Shown: in pieces, positions 1 through 7,056 of the stretch | How the letters are laid out: every line of letters begins with the position of its first letter | Position numbering within the stretch: position 1 is the first letter of the stretch | NCBI GenBank assembly: GCA_043818095.1 | Contig: JBDRGD010000114.1 | Span: forward strand, 1-21,068 | Source: JBDRGD01 sp043818095 | GTDB taxonomy: Bacteria > Chloroflexota > Dehalococcoidia > Dehalococcoidales > RBG-16-60-22 | Reading direction: 5' to 3' | Length of the DNA stretch: 21,068 nucleotides | Notes under the pieces: generated by a model | What the model was told of the DNA's origin: nothing | The model's database searches: none | The model's input: the letters and a program-made list of their open reading frames with translations, nothing else | Position numbers and translations under genes: made by a program

Positions 1-14
1 GGCGGAAGACCCGC

Positions 15-51
15 GATAAAAGCAAAAGGTGGCACCTTACAGTACCACCTT
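15..51 (-). terminator. Rho-independent terminator of the cyclase pair
   Basis: Read on the minus strand, arms at 42-51 and 26-35 form a 10-bp stem with one G-U wobble and a 6-nt loop. The stem is followed by a T-rich tract (TTTTGCTTTTAT, from positions 16-27). It lies 34 bp past the stop of the 85-903 gene, so it most likely ends the minus-strand two-gene unit. Confidence 0.75.
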
Positions 52-84
52 AAGCTGATTACCTTCCCAAGTATTACGAAATCG

Positions 85-903
85 TTATTCGACGATCGCC
101 ACCAGCCGGGCCATGGCGGCGTCGGTGTCTTCCATCCGGAAGGGGAAGGCGCAGAACTTGCCGCGCTTTCCCGTCACCTTGTCGATTTCCCCCCCCGCGT
201 TCTGGATGCAGGAAATACCCGCCTTGAGGAACGAGATGAGGCATCCCTCGAAGCTGCCGAACCGGTTACCCGGCTCCTTACCGGTCTCCCGCTTGTAGTC
301 TTCATACAGCCACGGCATCCACCTTTCCAGCGGGGCGAAGGACAGGGAGTGGTCGCATACCGGCCAGGTCCCGGCCAGGGCTTTAATCTTTTTCTCTGCC
401 AGCCATGCCGCGGCATCGGGGAGCAGGCCGGGGTAATAGTTAAAATAATCATAGTTTTTACCCTGGTCCAGCCATTTCTGCCACCCGGTGTTGATGACCA
501 CGAAATCCCCCGGTTGAATCGCGGGGGTCGCCTTCTGCAACTCCGCCGCCGTAATGGTGTCCCACTTCCCCTTATGGCGGAAATCCAGCACCACCCCGGT
601 GCCGTAGAGATTCTCCAGCGGTATTTTATCCGCGGTAATCCCCTCGGGCAGGCAGTACTGCGGGGCGACGACATGGGTCCCGGCGTGCAGATGCCCTATC
701 CAGTTGTGGCCCAGCGCCGGTCCCTGATGGTACGGAAAGGGCCATCCCATGTCATACCAGCCGGGATGGTTCTGGTCGCGCCAGCCGGTGGAGCGAATAC
801 CCTGGAACGCCCCCTGGCCGTACTGGACTTCGTTCGCGAAGGGTGGCCACATGGCGGCTCCGTGCCCGTGAAGCTGCGATAAATCGTAAAGTTGTTTCGC
901 CAT
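85..903 (-). CDS. Cyclase-family (kynurenine formamidase/isatin hydrolase-like) protein with a degraded metal site
   Basis: A 272-residue protein of the cyclase superfamily, whose active members are metal-dependent amidohydrolases. It is clearly paralogous to the next gene upstream (973-1737): both share YGTGVV.DFR, PGD..(I/M)NTGW, the YYPGL/HYPGL block and VTGKR. The family motif HxGTHxDxPxH is present only as HAGTHVVAPQY: His73 and His77 remain, but Val79 replaces the metal-bridging Asp and Tyr83 the following His. Further on, Leu222 and Gln234 replace the His-x11-Glu metal pair kept in the paralogue (His204, Glu216). The start is backed by AAGGAG 7 nt before the ATG. It probably forms an operon with 973-1737. 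Hydrolase activity of the usual type is doubtful; a structural partner or altered chemistry is possible. Confidence 0.85.
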   Translation of the reverse strand: MAKQLYDLSQLHGHGAAMWPPFANEVQYGQGAFQGIRSTGWRDQNHPGWYDMGWPFPYHQGPALGHNWIGHLHAGTHVVAPQYCLPEGITADKIPLENLYGTGVVLDFRHKGKWDTITAAELQKATPAIQPGDFVVINTGWQKWLDQGKNYDYFNYYPGLLPDAAAWLAEKKIKALAGTWPVCDHSLSFAPLERWMPWLYEDYKRETGKEPGNRFGSFEGCLISFLKAGISCIQNAGGEIDKVTGKRGKFCAFPFRMEDTDAAMARLVAIVE

Positions 904-972
904 TATTACTCTCCTTAAAACTGCCCCAGGCAGGTTTCAATCATCGTTCGGAAAAATCTCGCCGCTCTGCCG

Positions 973-1737
973 CTAGCCATCAACGATAGCTACCACCCGT
1001 ACCATGTGGCCCGGACCGTGCATCTTGAAAGGAAACGCGGCGATGGTGCAGCGCTTACCGGTGACCGCGTCGATGTCGCCGCCGACATTCTCGATGTGGG
1101 GGATGGCGTTGGTGCAGAATATCTGGTGGCACGGCTCGTAATCGGGGAACTCCTGGTCCGGGTCTTTCCCGGTTTCGTCAACGTATTCTTCATAAAGACC
1201 CGCATAATAGCGCTTCAGGGGGTAATGGGCGAGACAGTGGTCGGTAGCCCCCCAGGTCCCCCCGACCATTTTAGCTTTGTGGTCCGCCAGCCACTCGCCG
1301 GCTTCCGTGTACAATCCCGGATAATGGTTGTAATACACGTAATCATTCACCCGCCAGTAATGGTGCCAGCCGGTGTTCATGAGCACGATGTCCCCCGGCT
1401 CAATCTTCGGCTTGGCGTTCTCCAGGTCTTTCGCCGTGACCACGTCCCACTTCTTCATGTAGCGAAAGTCCACGACGACGCCCGTCCCGTAAAAGCTGTC
1501 CAGGGGAACCTCGTCAAAGTCCGTACCGCCGTGCACGTGGTGGGTCGGCCCGTCAATGTGGGTGCCGACATGCCAGCCGCCGTTGTAGATGCTTACCCGC
1601 CGGCTCATCCTGGGCGCCAGCAGCCATTCGTGTCTCAGGACGCGCTGTAAATGGTGCTCGGGCCTCGGCCCGGACATCCATCCCGGTGTCATGAAACCTA
1701 CGGGCGCCGTTAAATCATAGAGTTTTTCCGTCATCAT
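973..1737 (-). CDS. Cyclase-family metal-dependent hydrolase (kynurenine formamidase/isatin hydrolase-like)
   Basis: A 254-residue cyclase-family protein with an intact metal site. The motif HVGTHIDGPTH gives His56, His60, Asp62 and His66, and His204 with Glu216 supply the C-terminal His-x11-Glu pair. Known members hydrolyse N-formylkynurenine, isatin or other cyclic amides and esters, usually with Zn or Mn. The substrate here cannot be read from sequence. AAGGAG precedes tandem ATGs; the first (ending at 1737) has a 4-nt spacing and the second a 7-nt spacing, so the true start may be one codon later. It is the first gene of the minus-strand pair, divergent from the molybdenum hydroxylase genes, which suggests both act on the same compound. 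Confidence 0.9.
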   Translation of the reverse strand: MMTEKLYDLTAPVGFMTPGWMSGPRPEHHLQRVLRHEWLLAPRMSRRVSIYNGGWHVGTHIDGPTHHVHGGTDFDEVPLDSFYGTGVVVDFRYMKKWDVVTAKDLENAKPKIEPGDIVLMNTGWHHYWRVNDYVYYNHYPGLYTEAGEWLADHKAKMVGGTWGATDHCLAHYPLKRYYAGLYEEYVDETGKDPDQEFPDYEPCHQIFCTNAIPHIENVGGDIDAVTGKRCTIAAFPFKMHGPGHMVRVVAIVDG

Positions 1738-1933
1738 TAAGCTCCTTAAATGTTACTCGGTGCCGATGGGGCCTCTGCACATTATCTGATGTTCCTCACC
1801 TCCTCACGGTTACGGACAGTCAATTTTGCGCTGTTTCGTAATATTATACAACTTCGATTGCCGGGCTGAAAGCCGCCATTTGCCGTCAGAGCGACGGGGT
1901 AGTAAAATAGTGCAACCGCATGGGGAAGAACGA
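1738..1933. promoter_or_regulatory. Divergent intergenic region between the cyclase and hydroxylase operons
   Basis: This 196-bp non-coding stretch must hold the promoters for both directions. On the minus strand a perfect TATAAT occurs at 1843-1848, with only a poor -35 (TTTCAG, 17 bp upstream). On the plus strand no convincing hexamer pair was found. The weak -35 would fit activator-dependent expression, but no operator could be identified and no regulator gene is adjacent. Confidence 0.4.
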
Positions 1934-2803
1934 ATGAGATTTGAATACCTTGAGCCGGGCAGCATCGCGGAGGCGGTCTCCCTCCTGGATGAATACGGGG
2001 ACAGCGCCCGGGTAATCGCCGGGGGGACGGACTTACTCCTCCAGCTCCGGAGCAAAAAGATAAAGCCGGACTACCTCGTCGATATCCAGGAAATCCCGGG
2101 GCTGGACGGCATCAAGGTCACCGACCGCGGCGTGACGATCGGGGCGATGACGCCCGTCAGGACGCTGGAGACTTCGGCGGAAATAAAACGGACCCTGCCG
2201 GTGCTCGCCAGTGCCGCCGGCAGCATCGGCTCCGTCGCCATCCGCAACGTCGCCACCATCGGGGGCAACCTCTGCCGCGCCGCCTCCTCCACGGACAGCG
2301 CCCCGGCGCTTATCGGACTGCAAGCGAGCGTCCGGATTGCCGGTCCCGCCGGGGAACGCACCCTGCCCCTGGAAAGCTTTTTCACGGGACCGGGGCAGAG
2401 CGCCCTGGCCGGAAACGAGATGCTGGTTGAGGTCCGGGTACCGCTCCCGGAGCGCGATACGAGGGCGGCCTATTTCAAGCACGCCTACCGGGGGTCTATC
2501 GACCTCGCCATCGTCGGGGTGGCGGTGGTCGCCGGTTTCGCCCCCGGCGGTAAAGAGTGCCGGGAAGTGCGGGTGGTCCTCGGTGCCGGTGCCCCGACGC
2601 CGCTGCGCGCGCGGCAGTGCGAGGATATTCTCCGCGGCAAAGAGTGGGATGAAACCCTGATTGGCCGGGCCGCCGAACTGGCCGCCGGGGAAGCGCGCCC
2701 CCGCCCCGACAGCGCCCGGGCCTCCGCGGCCTACCGCAAGGAGATGGTTCGCGTGTTCGTGGGGCGGGCGCTGCGGGCAGTAAGCGCCCCGCCGGTGAGA
2801 TAA
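1934..2803 (+). CDS. Molybdenum hydroxylase FAD-binding (medium) subunit, CoxM/XdhB-like
   Basis: A 289-residue FAD subunit of a xanthine-dehydrogenase-family enzyme. It shows the FAD-binding IAGGTD loop (residues 28-33) and the second FAD motif TIGGN at 108-112, in the family order. It passes electrons from the 2Fe-2S subunit to an external acceptor. I chose ATG 1934 because homologous sequence begins at MRFEYLEPGS and a GGGGAAG purine stretch precedes it; the in-frame upstream extension to 1826 is rich in Arg, Cys and His and matches nothing in the family. There is no Cys-rich insertion like the extra [4Fe-4S] loop of 4-hydroxybenzoyl-CoA reductase. The small subunit starts 16 nt downstream. 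Confidence 0.92.
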   Translation: MRFEYLEPGSIAEAVSLLDEYGDSARVIAGGTDLLLQLRSKKIKPDYLVDIQEIPGLDGIKVTDRGVTIGAMTPVRTLETSAEIKRTLPVLASAAGSIGSVAIRNVATIGGNLCRAASSTDSAPALIGLQASVRIAGPAGERTLPLESFFTGPGQSALAGNEMLVEVRVPLPERDTRAAYFKHAYRGSIDLAIVGVAVVAGFAPGGKECREVRVVLGAGAPTPLRARQCEDILRGKEWDETLIGRAAELAAGEARPRPDSARASAAYRKEMVRVFVGRALRAVSAPPVR

Positions 2804-2819
2804 GGGAAGACGGAAAAAG

Positions 2820-3299
2820 ATGAAACGCCTGATACAGCTCAAGGTGAACGGAGCGATTGAAGAGGTCTACGTCGAGCCCTGGTGGACGCTGGCGCACGTA
2901 TTACGCGAACAGCTTGGGCTCACCGGCACCAAGATAAGCTGTGAAACGGGGGACTGCGGCGCCTGCACCGTGCTCATCGACGGCAAGGCGGTGAAAAGCT
3001 GCCTCCTGCTGGCACTGAAGGCCCGCGGAAAAGAAATCACGACGATAGAGGGGCTGAAGGGGGAAAACGGCGGGCTGCACCCCTTGCAGGAGGCGTTCAT
3101 CGAGCACTTCGCCATCCAGTGCGGCTACTGCACCCCGGGGATGATTCTGGCCGCCAAGGCGCTCCTGGACGAGAACCCCCACCCCACCGTGGCCGAAATC
3201 AAGGAAGGTCTGCGCGGCAACCTCTGCCGCTGCACCGGTTATAACAAGATTATCGAGGCGGTCATGGCAGCTGCCGAACGCATGACGGGAGGAAAGTAA
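2820..3299 (+). CDS. Molybdenum hydroxylase 2Fe-2S (small) subunit, CoxS/XdhC-like
   Basis: A 159-residue protein with both [2Fe-2S] sites of the family. The plant-ferredoxin-like N-terminal site uses Cys41, Cys46, Cys49 and Cys61 (CETGDCGAC). The helical C-terminal site uses Cys101, Cys104, Cys136 and Cys138 (CGYC and CRC). The length is normal. It relays electrons from the molybdenum site to the FAD subunit. The gene lies between the other two subunits in the common medium-small-large order, 16 nt after the FAD subunit and 2 nt before the large subunit, so the three are almost certainly co-transcribed. Confidence 0.95.
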   Translation: MKRLIQLKVNGAIEEVYVEPWWTLAHVLREQLGLTGTKISCETGDCGACTVLIDGKAVKSCLLLALKARGKEITTIEGLKGENGGLHPLQEAFIEHFAIQCGYCTPGMILAAKALLDENPHPTVAEIKEGLRGNLCRCTGYNKIIEAVMAAAERMTGGK

Positions 3300-3301
3300 C
3301 C

Positions 3302-5665
3302 GTGGCGGAACTGTCGATTGTCGGTCAGAGCCCGGTCAGGGTGGATGCGCTGGAGAAAGCCACCGGCAGGGCGAAATACACCTCGGAAGAGGGTCTCGGC
3401 GTGCCGGGGATGCTCTACGGCAGGGTGCTTTACAGCCCCTACCCCCACGCCGTTATCCGCCGCATCGATACTTCCCGCGCCGCGCGCGCCACGGGCGTGA
3501 AAGCCGTCCTGACCGGCAAAGACGTGCCGGACAACCGGAGCGGGCTGATGATTGACGACCGGCACGTGCTCAGCCGGGAGCGGGTGCGCTTTACCGGGGA
3601 CGCGGTGGCGGTGGTCGCGGCGACGTCCGCGGAGGCCGCCGAGGATGCCCTGGAGTTGATTGACGTGCAGTACGAGGAGCTCCCGGCCGTCTTCGACGCC
3701 GAGGAAGCGATGCGGCCGGACTGCCCGGTGGTACTGCACCCTGACCTGAAAAGCTACAACCGCCCGATGTATGTCTATCTCGGGGAGGACCTCCCCGGCC
3801 CCAACGTCCACACCCATCACAAGGTGCGCCGGGGCGATACGGAGGCCGGTTTCCGGCAGGCAGACTTAATCGTGGAGAACCGCTACCAGAACGACCGCAT
3901 CACCCACTGCCAGCTGGAACCCTATAACGCCGTCGCCTATCCGGAGACCGACGGCAGCCTGACCGTCTGGACGTCCGGGCGCGCCTACAACAACCAGCCC
4001 CTGCTCTGCCGGGCTTTCAACCTGCCCCCCAGCCGACTGCGCATGAAAGCCGTCTACGTGGGCGGGATGTTCGGCATCGTCGCCCGGCCAGAGCGCTTTG
4101 CCATGCTCCTGGCGATGAAAGTGGGAAAGCCGGTGAAGATGGTCTACAGCCGGGAAGAGTGCTTCATCGACGGCCTCAACCGGCTGCCGATGGTGATTTA
4201 CCTGAAGGACGGCGTGCGGAGCGACGGCACGCTGGTCGCCCGGGAAATGACCGCCATCGTGAACACCGGGGCTTATTCGGACCACGCCCCCCTGACGATA
4301 CGCAACGGCGCTTTCCACGCCTCGCAGTACCGCCTGCCCCACTATAAGTGGGACGCCTACGGCGTTTACAGCAACGAGCCCTGCTGCGGGCCCATGCGCG
4401 GGTTCGGCTCGGCGGAGTGCCTCTGGGCCACCGAGCAGCAGATGGACATCATCGCGGACAAACTGGGCCTGGACCCTCTTGAAGTCCGGCTGAAGAACAC
4501 GGTGCACGAAGGCGAGGAGAACGTGCGGGGAGAAATCGTGCACAGCATCGGCGCCAAAGAATGCATGGAGAAAGCCGCCCGCGGCATCGGCTGGGAGCAC
4601 CCCGCCAAGAAGTCCGAAGGCACGGTCAGGACCGGCAAGGGCATGGCGCTGGCAAACAAGTACACCCTGGTGGACACGGTGTCCGCGGCCACGGTCAAGG
4701 TGCACATGGACGGCACCATCGAGGTACGCCACGGCGCCGACGAATGCGGTCAGGGCTGCAATACCGTCATCCTCCAGATTGCCGCCGAGGAGTTCGGGGT
4801 CACCCTGGACAGGACCAAAGCGGTCTGGGGCGATACCGCCGTCGCGCCGTACGACTTCGGCACCGCCTCCTCCCGCAGCACCCTTTACGTGGGCAACGCT
4901 GTCCGCCTTGCCTGCCAGGACGCCAAGAGACAGATGTTCGCCATTGCCGCCCCCCTGCTGGACGCCGCCCCGGAGGAGCTCGTCACCCGTGACGGTAAAA
5001 TATTCCCCCGGGAGCACCCGGGAAAGGCCGTCCCGATTTCCGCCGTCTTCCTGCCCGCTGTGCCGGAGGCGAGGGGCGCCACGAAGATGGCGGTGTGCCT
5101 GGCCGAGGGCGGAGAGCTGCTGGGCCGGGCGACCTTCTGGGGCCACCCCAGCGAGGAAGACCCGGCGACCGGCCAGGGTCCCCGTCTGACGATGAGCACC
5201 GCCTACAACGCCCAGGCGGTGGAGGTGGCGGTGGACACGGAAACGGGGCTGGTGCGGATACTGCGGTTCTGCTCCGCGGTGGACACGGGGAAAGCCATCA
5301 ACCCCAAAGCCTGCGAGGCGCAAATCGAGGGCGGGGTGGCCATGGGCATCGGCAGCGCGCTGTACGAGGGGTTCGTCTTCAGCAATAACGGCAAGCTGCT
5401 TAATCCCAACCTGCACGACTACCGCATCCCCAGCACTGCGGAAATCCCGAGCGGTGAGAACCTGGAATCGATCATCGTGGAAGAACCCCACCCGGAGGGG
5501 CCTTTCGGAGCGAAGGGCTCGGGGGAAATCTCCATGAACCCCACCGCCCCGGCGATTGCCAACGCTATTTACCACGCCACCGGGGCGAGGGTGACCCGCC
5601 TGCCCATCACCCCGGAGAGACTGCTGGAAGCGCTGCGGGAAGCCGGAGCCCGGTCAGGACAGTGA
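3302..5665 (+). CDS. Molybdenum hydroxylase molybdopterin-binding (large) subunit, xanthine dehydrogenase family
   Basis: A 787-residue catalytic subunit binding the molybdopterin cytosine dinucleotide-type cofactor. The N-terminal a/b hammerhead domain (VDALEKATGRAKYTSE) is followed by the Mo-cofactor domain with GPMRGFGSAE near residues 363-372 and the C-terminal GAKGSGE, where Glu742 is the conserved catalytic glutamate. The CoxL-type AYRCSFR active-site loop is absent, so this is not an aerobic CO dehydrogenase. Family members hydroxylate purines, nicotinate, quinolines, aldehydes or aromatic CoA esters, and the substrate here is unknown. The start is GTG 3302, with GGGAGG just upstream inside the small-subunit 3' end. 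The neighbouring cyclase hydrolases hint at an N-heterocycle or similar ring compound. Confidence 0.93.
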   Translation: MAELSIVGQSPVRVDALEKATGRAKYTSEEGLGVPGMLYGRVLYSPYPHAVIRRIDTSRAARATGVKAVLTGKDVPDNRSGLMIDDRHVLSRERVRFTGDAVAVVAATSAEAAEDALELIDVQYEELPAVFDAEEAMRPDCPVVLHPDLKSYNRPMYVYLGEDLPGPNVHTHHKVRRGDTEAGFRQADLIVENRYQNDRITHCQLEPYNAVAYPETDGSLTVWTSGRAYNNQPLLCRAFNLPPSRLRMKAVYVGGMFGIVARPERFAMLLAMKVGKPVKMVYSREECFIDGLNRLPMVIYLKDGVRSDGTLVAREMTAIVNTGAYSDHAPLTIRNGAFHASQYRLPHYKWDAYGVYSNEPCCGPMRGFGSAECLWATEQQMDIIADKLGLDPLEVRLKNTVHEGEENVRGEIVHSIGAKECMEKAARGIGWEHPAKKSEGTVRTGKGMALANKYTLVDTVSAATVKVHMDGTIEVRHGADECGQGCNTVILQIAAEEFGVTLDRTKAVWGDTAVAPYDFGTASSRSTLYVGNAVRLACQDAKRQMFAIAAPLLDAAPEELVTRDGKIFPREHPGKAVPISAVFLPAVPEARGATKMAVCLAEGGELLGRATFWGHPSEEDPATGQGPRLTMSTAYNAQAVEVAVDTETGLVRILRFCSAVDTGKAINPKACEAQIEGGVAMGIGSALYEGFVFSNNGKLLNPNLHDYRIPSTAEIPSGENLESIIVEEPHPEGPFGAKGSGEISMNPTAPAIANAIYHATGARVTRLPITPERLLEALREAGARSGQ

Positions 5666-5708
5666 TTCCGCACCGCCGGATGACGGTCAGGACTTCAGAC
5701 TATCGTTG

Positions 5709-6953
5709 ATGAGACGCCCTGAAATATTCTACGGCTGGTACATCGTCGCCGCCGGCGCGGTAATCAATGCGTGCGTCGGGGGACTTATCTATTACGGGTT
5801 TACCGCCCTGGTAAACCCCATCGCCAACACGTTCGGCTGGAGCTACGCCCAGATTTCCCTGGCAATGACCCTCCGCGGTCTGGAGACCGGGGCCCTGAAC
5901 CCGGTAGTCGGCCTTATCGTCGACCGCTTCGAGCCGAAGAGGCTGATATTCGCCGGCGTGATTATCGCCGGGTTTGGGCTGCTCTGCCTGAGTCAGGTCA
6001 CCACCCTGGCCCTGTTCTACCTGAGCTTCGTCATTTTTTCCCTGGGCAACGCCCTGGCCGGCGGCATCGTTACCGCGACGACCATCGCGCGCTGGTTCAA
6101 GAAGGACATGGGCAAAGCCCAGGCGGTGCTGACGATGGGCATGGGCAGCGGCGGCTTCTTTATTCCCATCCTGGTGACGATGACGGACGCTTACGGCTGG
6201 CAGACCACCCTGATTATCCTGGCTTTCGTCATCTGGATAGTCGGCATGCCATTATCCTTCGCGTTTCGCAGTAGACCGGAGGAATACGGACTGCTGCCCG
6301 ACGGGAGGAAGGAGATGGTATCCCTGGACCCGGGCCGGCCCCGGACAAACGACCCGGAAATCGCGGTCAGGAAAGCGCTGGGAACCCGGGCTTTCTGGTA
6401 TATCGGGATAGCCTGGATGCTGCAGATCGCCGCCACCAATGCGGTGGTCGTCCACGTGATGCCCTACCTGGTGAGCCAGGGGGTGGAGCGGTCCACCGCC
6501 GGCACGGTGGCCATGGCCCTCCCCATCATCAGCCTCACGGCCCGGTTCCCCTTCGGCTGGCTCGCCGATAATCTACCTAAGAAATACGTCATCATGGTGT
6601 CCATCGCGCTGACCAGCGCGGGCATGTTCCTCTTTTCGATAATGGATACCGGCTCTCTGGGACTGCTTATTATCTTTATCGTTGTCTTCGGCCTGAGCCT
6701 CGCGGGTTTCATGTCGCTCTGGCCGCCCCTCATCCGGGAGTATTTCGGCTCCCGGAACTTCGGCGCCATCTACGGGATGATTCATATCTTCATCACCTTC
6801 GGAATGATCGTCTCGCCCCCGGCTGCCGGATGGTGGTTCGATACGCACAGCACTTATCATCCCGCCTGGCTGATACTGGGCGCCATCTGCCTGACCGGAA
6901 TAGTCCTGGTGGCGCTCATGCCGAGGAGTATCGAGACCGAAGGCAGCCAATGA
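5709..6953 (+). CDS. MFS transporter, monocarboxylate/oxalate-formate antiporter type
   Basis: A roughly 414-residue inner-membrane carrier with about 12 hydrophobic segments and a cytoplasmic loop near residues 195-225. It has the FGWSYAQIS segment after the first helix and the VDRFEPKRL loop between helices 2 and 3, both typical of the MCT/OFA branch of the major facilitator superfamily, which moves small organic anions. The gene starts 43 nt after the hydroxylase large subunit, so it probably belongs to the same operon and may import the substrate or export the product. A TTG codon lies directly before ATG 5709; I chose the ATG. The ribosome binding site is weak, so translation may depend on upstream coupling. 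Confidence 0.88.
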   Translation: MRRPEIFYGWYIVAAGAVINACVGGLIYYGFTALVNPIANTFGWSYAQISLAMTLRGLETGALNPVVGLIVDRFEPKRLIFAGVIIAGFGLLCLSQVTTLALFYLSFVIFSLGNALAGGIVTATTIARWFKKDMGKAQAVLTMGMGSGGFFIPILVTMTDAYGWQTTLIILAFVIWIVGMPLSFAFRSRPEEYGLLPDGRKEMVSLDPGRPRTNDPEIAVRKALGTRAFWYIGIAWMLQIAATNAVVVHVMPYLVSQGVERSTAGTVAMALPIISLTARFPFGWLADNLPKKYVIMVSIALTSAGMFLFSIMDTGSLGLLIIFIVVFGLSLAGFMSLWPPLIREYFGSRNFGAIYGMIHIFITFGMIVSPPAAGWWFDTHSTYHPAWLILGAICLTGIVLVALMPRSIETEGSQ

Positions 6954-6967
6954 TTTGACACTAAGTC

Positions 6968-6997
6968 TTGATTGCGCGGCGGCCTACGGAATATAAT
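6968..6997 (+). promoter_or_regulatory. Candidate sigma-70 promoter for the flavin oxidoreductase gene
   Basis: TTGATT at 6968-6973 and TATAAT at 6992-6997 are separated by 18 bp, in the 103-bp gap before the ATG at 7057. A TTGACA at 6955-6960 also exists, but it is 31 bp from the -10 and so cannot pair with it. This suggests the downstream gene can be transcribed separately from the hydroxylase-transporter unit. Confidence 0.45.
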
Positions 6998-7056
6998 CAG
7001 GGAAACCCACACCACGCCACCAGCACCGCCGCTAATATCGCCATTGGAGCTGATTA

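Noticed and set aside
1738..1806. Short peptide frame (MCRGPIGTE) after an AGGAGG on the minus strand in the cyclase leader
   Set aside because: The spacing from AGGAGG to the ATG is about 16 nt and the nine codons show no pattern, so it is most likely chance.
1826..1933. Longer start for the FAD subunit
   Set aside because: The added 36 residues do not resemble the family's N-terminus, whereas ATG 1934 starts at the conserved FEYLEP block.
3866..5575. A 569-codon minus-strand open frame opposite the hydroxylase large subunit
   Set aside because: The plus strand encodes a complete molybdopterin subunit with the catalytic Glu. The antisense frame has no recognisable domain and shows shadow-type composition.
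6955..6997. TTGACA at 6955 paired with TATAAT at 6992 as a promoter
   Set aside because: The spacer would be 31 bp, far from the 16-18 bp needed; TTGATT at 6968 is the better -35.
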